Positions 47,605-58,041 of a stretch of DNA of 64,000 nucleotides are shown piece by piece. The translations under genes were made by a program, and so were the position numbers. Origin of the DNA: Gammaproteobacteria bacterium (GTDB lineage Bacteria; Pseudomonadota; Gammaproteobacteria; Burkholderiales; Thiobacillaceae). Numbering within the stretch: position 1 is the first letter of the stretch; each line of letters opens with the position of its first letter. The DNA lies in contig JAHJNN010000005.1 in assembly GCA_018820765.1 (NCBI GenBank), positions 84,152-148,151 on the forward strand, given 5' to 3'. The notes under the pieces were generated by a model. It saw only the letters and a list, made by a program, of their open reading frames with translations, was not told the DNA's origin and searched no databases.

Positions 47605-49287
47605 ATGCCGGGAGATTCAAGCGTGAGCGCGCCTGCGGCCCGCACCGGCAACACCTTCATCGACTACAGCGCGTTGCGTGCGCTGGTGGTGGAGGATTAT
47701 CCGGGCATGCGCAACGCGCTGCGGCTGTCTCTCACCAACTTCGGAATCACCCGGGTCCAACTGGCCGCCAATGCCGCCGAGGCCATCTATCAGGTCAAGC
47801 AGAAGCCCTACGACTTCATCCTGTGCGATTTCAATCTGGGCGAGGGCCGGGACGGCCAGCAGCTGCTGGAGGAATTGCGCCACAGCCACCTGATATCCCT
47901 CGAAACGGTCTTCATCATGGTCACGGCCGAGTCCTATTACGAGAAAGTGGTCGCCACCGCCGAACTGGCGCCGGACGACTACATGATCAAGCCCTTCAGT
48001 CCCGAGGTGCTGCGCAGCCGGCTCGACAGCATCCTGCTGCGCAAGCGGGCGTTTCGCGACGTCTACCGCCATTTCCAGGCCCAGGAACTGGAAGCCTCCA
48101 TCGCCGCCTGCGACGTGCTGATCAAGAGCCAGCCGAAATACCTGGTGGACGCACTGCGCTTCAAGGGCGAGCTGCTGGTGACCCTGGGCCGCTCCGAAGA
48201 GGCGGAGGCGCTGTACCAGCAGGTGATCACCCTGCGCGCCATTCCGTGGGCGCGCCTCGGCCTGGCGCGCGCGCTGCACCTGCAACAGAAGGACGAAGCG
48301 GCCGAAAAGGAACTGCGCGACGTGCTGGAACAGGCGCCGGAAATGGTCGCCGCATACGACGTGCTGTCCGACGTCTGCCTGGCGAAAAAGGATGCGCTTG
48401 CCGCCCAGGAAGCGCTGCAGCAAGGCGTCGCCATTTCCGCCAGGACGGTTCGCCGGCAGCAGAAACTGGGCGACATCGCCCACGCCAACGGCGACCTCGA
48501 CACCGCGCGAGCCGCTTTTTCCACGGTGCTGGAAAAGGGGCGCCATTCGGTCTTTGTCACCCCCGGCGATTTCGGCAACCTGTGCCGGGTACAGCTGGAG
48601 CAGGGCGACGTCGCCGCCGCCGCCGACACCCTGAAAAAGAACAAAAGCACCCTGCAGGACAGCCCGGAAGGGCAATTGGTGATGGCGGTCGCGCAGGGGA
48701 TGCTGCACGCCAAGTCCGGCGACGCGAAGGAAACCGAAAAGGCGCTGGCGGCGGCCGCGGCGTTGCGGGCATCCGGCGTCCGCGGGGATGCCCGCCTGAT
48801 GCTCGATCTGGCCGGCACCTGCATGGCCAGTGGCCGCCACGACGAAGCGGACGGCATCGTCGCCGAAGTCGCTCGCAACGCCCATGACAGCGAGGCGTTG
48901 CTGAGCCGGGCCAAACAGCTCTACGACGAAGCCGGACGCGCCGATGCCGGCGCTGCCGTCCTCGCCCTGGCAACCGCCGATGTGCGCAAGCTCAACAACG
49001 AGGGCGTCGTGCTGGCGCAGCGGGGCGACTTCAGCACCGCGGTCGACAAGTTGCTGACCGCCTGCGCGGAAGCGCCGCACAACCCGCGCATCATGATGAA
49101 CGCCGTATGGGTGATCCTCAAATACCTCGACAAGGCCGGCATGGACGAAAAAATGCTCGAAGCCGCCAGGCAGCACCTGAATGAAGCGGAACGGCAGGCG
49201 CCCGGCCACGCACGGATTGCAGGCCTGCGCCTGCAGCTCAAAGACGTGGAAAGCCGTTTCGGCATTCAACCTAAAAACCGCAGTTGA
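47605..49287 (+). CDS. response regulator with TPR repeats
   Basis: 560 residues. A receiver domain (about 24-145) has acidic residues in VVEDYPG, the phospho-acceptor Asp75 in CDFNLGEG, and Lys in MIKPFSP. The rest is a row of helical tetratricopeptide-like repeats (from about 150, for example LGRSEEAEALYQQVI, LEQGDVAAAADTLKK). There is no DNA-binding or enzyme output domain, so it likely signals through protein contacts. The histidine kinase at 49564 is its likely partner. The 3' end forms one arm of a palindromic element. Confidence 0.85.
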   Translation: MPGDSSVSAPAARTGNTFIDYSALRALVVEDYPGMRNALRLSLTNFGITRVQLAANAAEAIYQVKQKPYDFILCDFNLGEGRDGQQLLEELRHSHLISLETVFIMVTAESYYEKVVATAELAPDDYMIKPFSPEVLRSRLDSILLRKRAFRDVYRHFQAQELEASIAACDVLIKSQPKYLVDALRFKGELLVTLGRSEEAEALYQQVITLRAIPWARLGLARALHLQQKDEAAEKELRDVLEQAPEMVAAYDVLSDVCLAKKDALAAQEALQQGVAISARTVRRQQKLGDIAHANGDLDTARAAFSTVLEKGRHSVFVTPGDFGNLCRVQLEQGDVAAAADTLKKNKSTLQDSPEGQLVMAVAQGMLHAKSGDAKETEKALAAAAALRASGVRGDARLMLDLAGTCMASGRHDEADGIVAEVARNAHDSEALLSRAKQLYDEAGRADAGAAVLALATADVRKLNNEGVVLAQRGDFSTAVDKLLTACAEAPHNPRIMMNAVWVILKYLDKAGMDEKMLEAARQHLNEAERQAPGHARIAGLRLQLKDVESRFGIQPKNRS

Positions 49288-49505
49288 CCGCTTATAACTT
49301 TATGGAATTCCGCATGAATACTGGATTCGTCGCCTTCGATCGCCCTCACCATCCGGGTGAGACCGCTACGCACCCGCTGGCACGCCTGGGCACGCGCCTG
49401 CCTTTGTCGCTCCTCCTTGCCTACCCCGGTAGGCCGCGTCGTCGCTTCGCGGCAGACACGTGCCCAGACGCACCATCGGGCGCGTCCAACTGCGGTTTCT
49501 AGGTT
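49268..49505. repeat. palindromic element between response regulator and kinase
   Basis: Outer arms 49268-49287 (AACCTAAAAACCGCAGTTGA) and 49486-49505 are complementary at 18 of 20 bases. Inner arms near 49386-49402 and 49451-49467 also pair well, and TACCCCGGTA lies near the centre. The left arm encodes the last codons of the response regulator. Size and lack of genes fit a MITE-like insertion. Confidence 0.65.
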
Positions 49506-49563
49506 CAATCCAGAAGCCGCGCTTGACCGTCCCCCGTTTCCAGCACGAAAGAAAGGCCGCAGG

Positions 49564-50217
49564 ATGACGTTCGACGGCACCGACCTGTATGCAGCGCTGA
49601 TCCATGAACTGAAGAACGACCTCGGCTTGCTGTCGCTGACCATCGACGGCATTCCCCTGCAGGGCGAGGCCGCGCACGACGCGCCGGTCGACGCGGCGCG
49701 GCTGCTGTGCCAGAACGTGGTCGACCGGCTGCAGCAGGCGCTGCTGGTCTACAAGGCGGGCAGCCAGCCGATCCACCCGGCCATCGATGCCTGGTCGCCG
49801 CACGATGCGGTGCACGAAATCCGCGACCGGGCGGCGGCGCTGTCGCGCGGCCGCATCGAGATCGAAGCCACGCTGGCGCCGGACGTTCCCGAGATCTGGT
49901 TCTTCGACCGCGATCTGGTCGAAATGGCCCTGATCAACGCCATCCACAATTCCCTGGCGTACGCGCAATCGCGCCTCCGCATCGAGGCGGGCATGCTGGA
50001 GGGCTGCCTCGCCCTGACCGTGCGCGACGACTCGCCGGGCTACCCCGACGCCATCCTGGCCGGTGCGGCTGCAGGCTCGACCGGTTTTGCGAAGGGAAGC
50101 GGACTCGGCCTGCAGTTTTCCAGGATGATCGCGAACAGCCACGACAACCAGGGGCGCCGGGGCGAGGTGCGCCTGCACAACGATCACGGCGCGGTTTTCC
50201 AGCTGCTGCTGCCCTGA
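49564..50217 (+). CDS. small histidine-kinase-like protein
   Basis: 217 residues from the ATG at 49564; an in-frame extension upstream is inside the palindromic element. ALIHELKNDLGLLSL is a His-box-like motif, NAIHNSLAYAQ the N-box and GSGLGLQFSRMIA the G2 box of the HATPase domain. There is no sensor or membrane part, so it probably takes its signal from a partner. With the TPR response regulator it forms a two-component pair. Confidence 0.8.
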   Translation: MTFDGTDLYAALIHELKNDLGLLSLTIDGIPLQGEAAHDAPVDAARLLCQNVVDRLQQALLVYKAGSQPIHPAIDAWSPHDAVHEIRDRAAALSRGRIEIEATLAPDVPEIWFFDRDLVEMALINAIHNSLAYAQSRLRIEAGMLEGCLALTVRDDSPGYPDAILAGAAAGSTGFAKGSGLGLQFSRMIANSHDNQGRRGEVRLHNDHGAVFQLLLP

Positions 50218-50238
50218 TCTGTCGAAAAGCTGGCTGCC

Positions 50239-52701
50239 TTAGATGCCCGCCGCGGCGTGGCCGGTAATGAAACGCTCCACCTCGTTCACCGGCTTCGGCT
50301 GGCTGAAGTAGTACCCCTGAACGATGTCGCATTCGTGCGAGCGCAAGAAGTCCATCTGCGCCGCCGTCTCGACGCCTTCCGCGACCACTTCCAGTCCCAG
50401 CTTGTGGCCGAGCGAAATGCTGGCTTCCGCAATCGCCCAGACGTTACCGTCATGGGGGGCTTCCTGCACGAAGGCGCGATCGATTTTCAGGACGTCGAGC
50501 GGGAAGCGTTTCAGGTAGGCGAGCGACGAGTATCCGGTTCCGAAATCGTCGATGGCGAGACGCACGCCCAGCGCGTCGAGGGCGGCCAGAATCTCGCCCG
50601 CGGCCTGGACGTCCTGCATCGCCGTGCTTTCGGTGATTTCAAGTTCGAGATGATCCGGTGGAACGCCTTCATCGCGCAGCGTCTGCCGGATACTGTCCAG
50701 CAGGGAGTGCTCCCGGAATTGCCGGGCCGAGACATTGACCGAGACCCGCAATGACGGGAAACCGGATTCACGCCACCTGCGGTACTGGGCGCACGCGTTG
50801 TGAAGCACCCATTCGCCCACCGGAACGATCAGGCCGGTTTCTTCCAGCAGAGGAATGAAATCGTCCGGCGATACCAGACCCTGCGCAGGGTGTTCCCAGC
50901 GCACCAGGGCTTCCAGACCGGCAATGCGGCCGCTGCGCACATCCAGCTGGGGCTGGTAGTAAAGCAGGAATTCATCGCGTTCGAGCGCATGCCGGAGATC
51001 CGTTTCCAGCGCCAGCAATTCCTGCCCGCGGGCATTCATTTCCGGTGCGTAGAACTGATGCTGGTTGCGGCCGTTCGCCTTGGCGCGATACATCGCCGCG
51101 TCCGCATTCTTCAGCAGCGTTTCCGCATTGTTGCCGTCATTGGGGTAGACGGAAATCCCCAGGCTGAACCGGGCGTACACATCCCGTTCCGCAATGAAGA
51201 CTGCGCTCTCGAATGCCTCGCGCAGCTTGTGGATGATGGCCAGGATGTTGTCGGGATGGGCAAGATCGCCGATCACGATGGTGAACTCGTCGCCGCCGTA
51301 GCGGGCCACGATATCGTTCGGGCGCATGCAATCCCTCAGACGCCGGGCCGCGTGGCGCAGCAGGGCATCGCCGGCCACATGCCCGAGACTGTCGTTGATG
51401 CGCTTGAAGTTGTCGATGTCGAGGAACAGGACCGTGACCAGGCTGTGGTTGCGTTCGGCACGCGCCAGTTCCGTCGTTAGATGCTCCCCGAGCAGCAGGC
51501 GGTTGGGGAGCCCGGTCAGCGCATCGTGGGTCGCCTGGCGTTTCAGCTCTTCCTCGAAGCGTTTGCGTTCGCTGATGTCGCGGGCGATGATCGAGAAGAA
51601 TTCCGGCGTGCCGCCGGTGCCGCCATGGGCGAGCACCACCTGGGAAACCGCGATTTCGCGGCCGTCCGCTCGCATGACCGCGGTTTCCCCGTGCCACGCG
51701 CCTTCGCGCCGTGCCATTGGAAACGCTTCCGCCAGCAGCCGCCGGGCGGCCCATTCCGGATGGCAATCGGCAAGGTGCATGGTGCCTGCATCATCGACAT
51801 TCGACAGGCCCGCCATGGCCCGTCCCGCACGATTGAGATAGCGCAGGCGGCCGCCGCTGTCGACGATGGCCACGAAATCCGTCGTCGCCTCCAGCATTTC
51901 CAGCAACTGGGTGCGGGTCTCCTCGGCGCGGATCTTCTCGGTAATGTCGCGTCCCGTCGATACAAAGCTGGAGATATTCCTGGCGCTGTCGAACAGCGGC
52001 GCGACGGTTTTTTCCTCGTAGAACAGCGCACCGTCCTTGCGGCGGTTGACCAGCGTGTCCTGGAACACGCCGCCTGAGAGAATGGTGTCCCACATCTTCT
52101 TGAAAAACGCGTCGTCATGTTGTCCCGATTTGATCAGTGCGGGCGTCCTCCCGATGGCCTCGGCCGCGCTAAAGCCGGTGAGCCGCTCGAAGGCAGGATT
52201 GACGTACTGGATGGTGCCGTGCGGATCGGTGATGAAGACGCTGTCGGCGGCCTGTTCCACCACCTGGGACAGTTTGCGTACGGTCTGTTTGGCGGCGCGC
52301 CGCTCGCGGCGCACCTTCGCATCGGCAATCTCCCGGTACACCGCGGGTGCCAGGCGCGCCAGGTTTCCCTTCATCACGTAGTCCTGCGCACCGGCCCGCA
52401 TGCCGATGACCGCAGTCTCTTCGCCGATGGTTCCGGAAACGAAAATGAAGGGGATGTCGGGGTCGTGTTGCTTGACGACCTCCAGCGCCCGCGCGCCGTT
52501 GAAATAGGGCATCGAATAGTCGGAAAACACGATGTCCCATTCCTGGCCCAGCGCCTCCAGCAACGCAGGCTCGGTGTCCAGCCGCTGCCACTCGAGGAGA
52601 AAGTTTGCATGCTGCAGGTGCTCGGCCAGCAGAAGCGCATCGTCCTCGGAATCTTCCACGATGAGGGCACGCAGCCTGATTTTTTCATTCGTCTCGTTCA
52701 T
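50239..52701 (-). CDS. REC-PAS-GGDEF-EAL c-di-GMP signalling protein
   Basis: 820 residues from the ATG at 52701 (a TTG at 52731 is possible). Receiver domain first (LIVEDSEDDALLL, FSDYSMPYFNG, with acceptor Asp), then two PAS domains, GGDEF (RYGGDEFTIVIG, with the RPND inhibitory site five residues before) and EAL (LEALVRWEHP, EITESTAM, DDFGTGYSSLAYLKRFPLDVLKID). Both catalytic motifs are intact, so it could make and break c-di-GMP. The partner kinase is probably the PAS kinase at 53172-54914, with which it shares an operon. Confidence 0.93.
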   Translation of the reverse strand: MNETNEKIRLRALIVEDSEDDALLLAEHLQHANFLLEWQRLDTEPALLEALGQEWDIVFSDYSMPYFNGARALEVVKQHDPDIPFIFVSGTIGEETAVIGMRAGAQDYVMKGNLARLAPAVYREIADAKVRRERRAAKQTVRKLSQVVEQAADSVFITDPHGTIQYVNPAFERLTGFSAAEAIGRTPALIKSGQHDDAFFKKMWDTILSGGVFQDTLVNRRKDGALFYEEKTVAPLFDSARNISSFVSTGRDITEKIRAEETRTQLLEMLEATTDFVAIVDSGGRLRYLNRAGRAMAGLSNVDDAGTMHLADCHPEWAARRLLAEAFPMARREGAWHGETAVMRADGREIAVSQVVLAHGGTGGTPEFFSIIARDISERKRFEEELKRQATHDALTGLPNRLLLGEHLTTELARAERNHSLVTVLFLDIDNFKRINDSLGHVAGDALLRHAARRLRDCMRPNDIVARYGGDEFTIVIGDLAHPDNILAIIHKLREAFESAVFIAERDVYARFSLGISVYPNDGNNAETLLKNADAAMYRAKANGRNQHQFYAPEMNARGQELLALETDLRHALERDEFLLYYQPQLDVRSGRIAGLEALVRWEHPAQGLVSPDDFIPLLEETGLIVPVGEWVLHNACAQYRRWRESGFPSLRVSVNVSARQFREHSLLDSIRQTLRDEGVPPDHLELEITESTAMQDVQAAGEILAALDALGVRLAIDDFGTGYSSLAYLKRFPLDVLKIDRAFVQEAPHDGNVWAIAEASISLGHKLGLEVVAEGVETAAQMDFLRSHECDIVQGYYFSQPKPVNEVERFITGHAAAGI

Positions 52702-52734
52702 GGTCACGCGAATTCCCGGAGCATTGGTCAAGGT

Positions 52735-53175
52735 CTAGACGTTCGGCGGCGACTGGTTGAGCAACAGCCAGTACAGTCCGAGCTGGCCGGCCGCGCGGAT
52801 GAAGGCGTCGAAATCCACCGGCTTGCGCACATAGCTGTTGGCCCCCAGCGCATAACCCTTGAGGCGGTCCTCCTCCTCGTTCGACGAGGTGAGGATCACC
52901 ACCGGCAGCAGGCGCGTGTGTTCCTCGGCGCGGATGCGTCGCAACACCTCGAGGCCGTCGATCCTGGGTAACTTGAGGTCCAGCAGCACCACTGCGGGGA
53001 CGTCTTTTGGATCCCGTTCCGCGTAGGGGCCGGTGCAGAACAGGTAATCCAGCGCCTCGACGCCGTCGCGCGCGATAACCAGCGTGTTGCCGATCTTGTT
53101 GCTTTCCAGGGCGTGGACGGTCAGCGCGGCATCGTCCGGATTGTCTTCCACCAGCAGTATGCTTTTTTCGCTCAC
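52735..53175 (-). CDS. CheY-like single-domain response regulator
   Basis: 146 residues. [38 protein letters not shown] (Asp66 acceptor), ILTSSN and YVRKPVDF mark a receiver domain of the Rcp1/CheY type that often follows a bacteriophytochrome- or PAS-type kinase. No output domain. It overlaps the kinase gene by 4 bp and lies 34 bp before the GGDEF-EAL protein. Confidence 0.92.
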   Translation of the reverse strand: MSEKSILLVEDNPDDAALTVHALESNKIGNTLVIARDGVEALDYLFCTGPYAERDPKDVPAVVLLDLKLPRIDGLEVLRRIRAEEHTRLLPVVILTSSNEEEDRLKGYALGANSYVRKPVDFDAFIRAAGQLGLYWLLLNQSPPNV

Positions 53176-54914
53176 GATGACATCTCCGATTCCAGTGTGA
53201 AGTAAAACCGCGTTCCCTTTCCGACCTCGCTTTCGGCCCAGATGCGGCCGCCGTGCTTGTGGATGATCCGCTGCACGGTGGCCAGCCCGATGCCAGTCCC
53301 GGGGAACTCGGTGGCGTCGTGCAGGCGCTGGAACACACCGAACAGCTTGTCGGCATAGGCCATGTCGAAGCCGACGCCGTTGTCGCTGACGACATAGGCT
53401 TGCTTCCCGTGGTTGGGCGCGCGTTCCACCCCGATCCTGGCTTCGGCAAGGCTGCCGGTGAATTTCCAGGCATTGCCGATCAGGTTGTCGAGGACGATGC
53501 GCAGCAATCCCTTGTCGCCCTGCGCCGTCAGGCCGGGGGCGATGCTGAACTGCACCGTGCGATCCGGCGCCTGCTTGCGCAATTCCTCGGCGATGTCGCC
53601 GGCCAGTGCGCTCAGGTCCACCTGCTCGCGCTTGAGTTCGGTGCGGGTGACGCGCGACAGCTTGAGCAGGTCGTCGATCAGCGTGCCCATGTGCTGGGCG
53701 GCGCGGCGCACCCGTTCGAGGCGGTCGCGCCCGGTATCGTCCAGGCGATCGGCATGGTCGGTCAGCAGAATGCGGCTGAAGCCGTCGATCGCGCGCAGCG
53801 GCGCCCGCAAATCGTGCGAGACCGAGTAACTGAACGCTTCGAGCTCCCGGTTGGTGGCTTCCAGCTCGATCGTGCGGCTCTGCAGTTGGCGTTCGATTTC
53901 CTTGCGCCGGGTGATGTCCTCGATGATGCCGTCCAGATAAACCCGGCCGTCGGCCTCGCGTTTCACCCTGGCGCTGATCGCCCCGCAGAAAATGTGCCCC
54001 TTCACGGTGAGCATTTCCATCTCTTCGTTGACGATCGAATCCTGCCGCACCGCGTGTTCGCCGAACAGTTGGAGGTCGGGCAGGGCCTGCTGGAAGCTAT
54101 CGAACGGCTGCTTGAGCAAATCCTCGGCGGAGTCGGCCTCGAGCATGGCAACCAGCGCCGGGTTCACTTCCAGGAACGGTCCGTTCGGCCCGATCTCCTT
54201 GCGGTACACCCCGACCGGCAGGTTGTTCATCAGATCCCGGTACTGCGCCTGCGCCTCCTCGCGCAGGCGTTCGGCTTCCTTGCGCGACGTGATGTCGCGA
54301 ATGATGGCGGTCACGACCATGCCCTGCGGCGTCTGCAGCGGGCTCAGACTGATTTCCAGCGGGAACCCGCTGCCGTCCTTGCGCCGGCCGAACAGTTCCA
54401 TGCCGATGCCCATCGGACGCGTATGGGGGGCGGCGACGTAGCCTGCGCGATGCGTCTCGTGGCGGCTGCGCAGGGACTCCGGAACCAGGATCTCGATCGG
54501 CTGGTCCAGCAGTTCGTCTCGCGTGTAGCCGAAATATTTTTCGGCCTGTGCATTGACCAGCACGATGCGCCCCTCGCGGCTGACGATCACGATGGCATCC
54601 GGCGCCGATTCGAGAAGGCCGCGAAAGCGCGCTTCGCTGGCCCTGATCGATTCCTCGGCCCAGCTTCGGCGCATGCTGTAGAAGGCGACCGCCCAGGCCG
54701 CGAGCGTCAGGACCAGCCCCTGAACGGCAAACGCCAGCCACAGGCGTTGCGGCATTGCCGCAGCGGGGGCGCTTTTCGGCTGTACCGCGTAGAACGACCA
54801 GACGATCGCCGCCAGCATCAGCATGAGCGGCAACCAGATGAGCAGGAAACGGCGCAGCAGGGGAATATCGCCCCTTGATTGTCTGCTGTCGAAATCGGCG
54901 TTGACGGTTTCCAT
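53172..54914 (-). CDS. membrane PAS sensor histidine kinase
   Basis: 580 residues. Two N-terminal hydrophobic segments (about 24-45 and 62-82), two PAS domains (about 90-215 and 225-335), a dimerisation part with [19 protein letters not shown] (phospho-His) and a HATPase with [24 protein letters not shown] and [18 protein letters not shown]. It phosphorylates the adjacent CheY-like protein, whose gene overlaps it by 4 bp. Confidence 0.93.
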   Translation of the reverse strand: METVNADFDSRQSRGDIPLLRRFLLIWLPLMLMLAAIVWSFYAVQPKSAPAAAMPQRLWLAFAVQGLVLTLAAWAVAFYSMRRSWAEESIRASEARFRGLLESAPDAIVIVSREGRIVLVNAQAEKYFGYTRDELLDQPIEILVPESLRSRHETHRAGYVAAPHTRPMGIGMELFGRRKDGSGFPLEISLSPLQTPQGMVVTAIIRDITSRKEAERLREEAQAQYRDLMNNLPVGVYRKEIGPNGPFLEVNPALVAMLEADSAEDLLKQPFDSFQQALPDLQLFGEHAVRQDSIVNEEMEMLTVKGHIFCGAISARVKREADGRVYLDGIIEDITRRKEIERQLQSRTIELEATNRELEAFSYSVSHDLRAPLRAIDGFSRILLTDHADRLDDTGRDRLERVRRAAQHMGTLIDDLLKLSRVTRTELKREQVDLSALAGDIAEELRKQAPDRTVQFSIAPGLTAQGDKGLLRIVLDNLIGNAWKFTGSLAEARIGVERAPNHGKQAYVVSDNGVGFDMAYADKLFGVFQRLHDATEFPGTGIGLATVQRIIHKHGGRIWAESEVGKGTRFYFTLESEMSS

Positions 54915-55228
54915 TGGGATGCCTCAGTCCTTCCAATCATCAAGGACGCTGCACGGAGGACGCCTGGACGCCCATCCGATCTACCAAACAACCAAATTCA
55001 CCGCGCTGAGATCATGTCTCTGTTGGGGGATGTGGAACGACTGTTTTTATCCGTACGCGTCGCCATGGCCTAGCATATTCGTACCCCCCGCTTCTTGAAT
55101 GAAACACGACTTTGCACGCTACTGCAAGAAAAAAAGACGCGCTGACGAGCAAAACCGCCCGGATTTGACGGTTAAGGTGCATCGGGCACCAGCGGCAAGC
55201 GAGCTGAAGGGGGAAGAAGGAGAGGGGG
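54915..55228. other. intergenic region between the PAS kinase and a small gene
   Basis: 314 bp without a supported gene. It is lower in GC than its surroundings. It should hold the promoter of the leftward kinase operon; no pair of boxes stood out. A purine-rich run (GGGGGAAGAAGGAGAGGGGG, about 55208) ends at the next stop codon. Confidence 0.45.
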
Positions 55229-55573
55229 CTATTCCGCCAGCAGCGTCACGCTGGCGTCAGCTGTCGCGCGGTCGATGTCGAACTGCACTACGCAGTATTC
55301 GTTCTGTTCATCGATGGGCGTGGGATCATCCGCACAGCTGCAGCCGGCTATCACCCCCGTGTAGAAAATCCCGGCCTTGACGCGGATCACGCCGGGCGCT
55401 TCGCGCGCGGCAATCACCATTGCCTGGAAAGGCCGGTCCGTCACCTGGCTGCTGATGGCCAATCCCTGCTGCAGCGGCAGCTGTGCGGCATCCAGTTGTT
55501 CGATTTCGCGTTTTAGAATCGCCTCGAAATCGGGCGTTCCCCAGGCCTTCAGTGATTTCTGCAAGTGGATCAT
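55229..55573 (-). CDS. hypothetical protein
   Basis: 114 residues, not recognised. It begins MIHLQKSLKAWGTPDFEAILKREIEQL, has a central FQAMVIAAREAPGVIRVKAGIFYTGVIAGCSCADDP and ends with a mixed strand/helix stretch. No signal peptide; Cys pair CSC near residue 80. It lies directly downstream of the PAS-GGDEF gene on the same strand (32 bp apart), so a shared role in signalling is possible. The front resembles small beta-rich sensor-associated proteins, but no family is claimed. Confidence 0.6.
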   Translation of the reverse strand: MIHLQKSLKAWGTPDFEAILKREIEQLDAAQLPLQQGLAISSQVTDRPFQAMVIAAREAPGVIRVKAGIFYTGVIAGCSCADDPTPIDEQNEYCVVQFDIDRATADASVTLLAE

Positions 55574-55605
55574 GGATTATGTTGTTCCTAGGAGCCTGCA
55601 GGCTC

Positions 55606-56730
55606 CTAGGCAGCTCGCACCTGGTTGCGCCCGGATTCCTTGGCTGCGTAAAGTGCATTGTCTGCTGCCCCTATCAGCTTGTCGCCGGTCTTGCCGTGCC
55701 GGGGAAAGCTTGCCACGCCGAAAGAAGCGGTTACCCGGATCGCCGATGTGTCAAACATGATGGTGGCGTCAGCAATGGCCGTCCGCAATTGTTCGGCACG
55801 CTCGCAAGCCTTCTCTTCCGTCATGTCGGGGAGGACCAGAAGAAATTCCTCGCCGCCGTAGCGGCAGCAGATATCGCTGCCGCGGGCATGCAGCTTCATC
55901 AGCCTGCCGAATTCCCGTAGCACCGCGTCGCCGGCCTGATGGCCGTAGGTGTCGTTGACGGCCTTGAAATGATCGAGGTCGCCCATGACCACGCTGACCG
56001 GGCGATTCTGGCGTGCCGCCCGGATCAGTTCCCGCTCGAACGTGTCCTCCAGGTAGCGGCGGTTGAACAGGCCGGTCAGGGCATCGTGGGTAGCCATCTC
56101 GCGCAGCTGGGCATTCAGCATATGGACGTCCGTCTCGGCTTGCACGCGTTCGCTGATGTCTGTCAGAACGGCAATCAGGGCCGGCCTGCCGGCGACGCTC
56201 ATGGGCGAACTGGCCACCTCGATATGCACCCGGGTTCCGTCCTTGCGCAGCCCGAGGTAGATGACAGGGGTGTCTTTCGTTTCGCCGGCGATGCCCTTGC
56301 GGAGATGTTCCACGACGAGAGGACGTTCATTTTCGACCACGACATCGAGTGGCCCCAGCCGCAATATCTCGTCGGCGCTGTAGCCGAAAATCGAGGCCAG
56401 CTTCGGGTTGGCGTGGCTGAACCTGCCGTCCAGGATGATCGCGATGCCGACCAGGGACTGGTCCACCAGGCCATGAAACTTTGCTTCCGATTCCCGCAGC
56501 GCACGCAGGATCTTCTCGTTCGTCCGCAATGCCGCCTCCAGTTCCTCGGTGCGGCGGCGTACCTGCTCTTCGAGCATGATCGCGGTCTGGAATATGCTGA
56601 AGTCCGACTCGCCGATGCTCATGCTGCGCTCGGCCCGATTCATCAGCGCCTGGATGATCTTGTTCAAGCGGACGATTTCGGTCCGCAGGGCCGGCTCGTC
56701 CATATCATGTGTTTTCCGTTCAGTCACCAT
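55606..56730 (-). CDS. PAS-GGDEF diguanylate cyclase
   Basis: 374 residues. A helical start (about 10-80), a PAS domain (GLVDQSLVGIAIILDGRFSHANPKLASIFG, about 89-205) and a GGDEF domain with CCRYGGEEFLLVLPD; RGSD five residues before it is the inhibitory site. It should make c-di-GMP. It overlaps the FIST gene by 11 bp, so the FIST sensor probably controls it. Confidence 0.92.
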   Translation of the reverse strand: MVTERKTHDMDEPALRTEIVRLNKIIQALMNRAERSMSIGESDFSIFQTAIMLEEQVRRRTEELEAALRTNEKILRALRESEAKFHGLVDQSLVGIAIILDGRFSHANPKLASIFGYSADEILRLGPLDVVVENERPLVVEHLRKGIAGETKDTPVIYLGLRKDGTRVHIEVASSPMSVAGRPALIAVLTDISERVQAETDVHMLNAQLREMATHDALTGLFNRRYLEDTFERELIRAARQNRPVSVVMGDLDHFKAVNDTYGHQAGDAVLREFGRLMKLHARGSDICCRYGGEEFLLVLPDMTEEKACERAEQLRTAIADATIMFDTSAIRVTASFGVASFPRHGKTGDKLIGAADNALYAAKESGRNQVRAA

Positions 56731-57877
56731 GCTCCTTCAATGTCGTGCCGATGGCGATGCCAGTGAAGGTCTGATTGACGTGCACGCCGTGGAACTGTTC
56801 ACCATAGCTGTTGAAGCCGATCGTGTTGTTGCGCCGGAAAATCGTCGCGACACGCTCTTCGAGGCCCGTCTGGGAAATTTCAAGATTGCGCAGGATGCAG
56901 TCGCAGCCGAACACGATCTGTGGCGTCCCGATCTCCGCCTGGATTTTTTCAAAAGCCTGTTCCAGGTTTTTCACCAGATCCACCCCGTGCGCCACCCTGA
57001 GTACCAGGCCTTCCTCGATCGCGCAAAAGAAGGTCAGGCTGCCGTCGGCATTGACCTTCTGGATGGAGCGCACAAAGTCGGTGCCGCCGATCGTCACCAC
57101 GACCGGTCCGGCGGCGAAGCGCATCGGGTTCAGGTCGCGGACGTCGACGCCCAGCAGCCGCGCATACTCTTTGGCTGCCGGCAGGCCGTTTATTTCCTGG
57201 ACGACGCGTCTGGCTGGATCGGACTGCGTCACCACCAGCCGTTCAGAGGTGGAAATGAAGTGCTGCGTCTTGAAAAGCCTGAAGGGCAGGGGCGTGCTGA
57301 TCAGGATCAGCACCGCGCTACCGGAATGAAATTTCCCCTCGCTGTATACATAGGTTTTGCTGAATTTCAGGTCGTCCCCCGCCGAACCGCCAAACAGTGG
57401 AATCCTGCCGAGCCCGTGCTGTAGCGCATGCGTCACCGGTTCCTCGCGTGTCGACAAGCCGTCGATCAGCAAGAACGCGAACGTGTTGTCCGGATCGGCC
57501 TGCGGCGCCCGGCTTTCGAGCCGTTGCAGCAGATCCTGGGCAAACGCCTTTCCATTGGCAATATCGAACCGCTTCAAACGATCGAGCCGGCCGGAAACTG
57601 CCGTGCAGCTACCCGTTGCGAAGCTGGCGCCCGTCAGCGTGTGCCGGCGATAACAGTTCGGCCCGATTTCGCCCGCCGTGGTGCAGCCCACCACCTGAAT
57701 TCCGGCAAACAGGCGCGTCATTTCCTCGGCCAGCACATCGAGCTCGTATTCGCTGGAACAGAAGAACATCACCAACTCCATGTCCGGCTGCGCCACCGAG
57801 GCATGAAATTCCCGGACCGCCTGGCGGGCCTCCGTCGCACAGGATTGCGCGATGCGAATGCCTGGCTGGGTATCCAT
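56720..57877 (-). CDS. FIST-domain sensor protein
   Basis: 385 residues. FIST_N features (VVGCTTAGEIGP, FAFLLIDGLS, PLFGGSAGDDLKF, VLILISTPLPF) and FIST_C features (FVRSIQKVNADGSLTFFCAI, VFGCDCILRN, IGFNSYGEQFHGVHVNQTFTGIAIG) cover the whole length. FIST domains are thought to bind small ligands, possibly amino acids, and to feed signal transduction. It heads a unit with the diguanylate cyclase. Confidence 0.92.
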   Translation of the reverse strand: MDTQPGIRIAQSCATEARQAVREFHASVAQPDMELVMFFCSSEYELDVLAEEMTRLFAGIQVVGCTTAGEIGPNCYRRHTLTGASFATGSCTAVSGRLDRLKRFDIANGKAFAQDLLQRLESRAPQADPDNTFAFLLIDGLSTREEPVTHALQHGLGRIPLFGGSAGDDLKFSKTYVYSEGKFHSGSAVLILISTPLPFRLFKTQHFISTSERLVVTQSDPARRVVQEINGLPAAKEYARLLGVDVRDLNPMRFAAGPVVVTIGGTDFVRSIQKVNADGSLTFFCAIEEGLVLRVAHGVDLVKNLEQAFEKIQAEIGTPQIVFGCDCILRNLEISQTGLEERVATIFRRNNTIGFNSYGEQFHGVHVNQTFTGIAIGTTLKEHGD

Positions 57878-58041
57878 CTCGATCTCCTGATTTTTCTGCC
57901 CTTCGGCCCGGCCGGATCGCTACCCCGAGAAATCGCGTTCGACGGACATGTAAAGGCTGTTCAAGAATAGCGCACGGTGGGGATATGGATACCGGCGATG
58001 CCGGATGCGGAATTGGCAGACCCCCCAGTTTGCCCATATGC

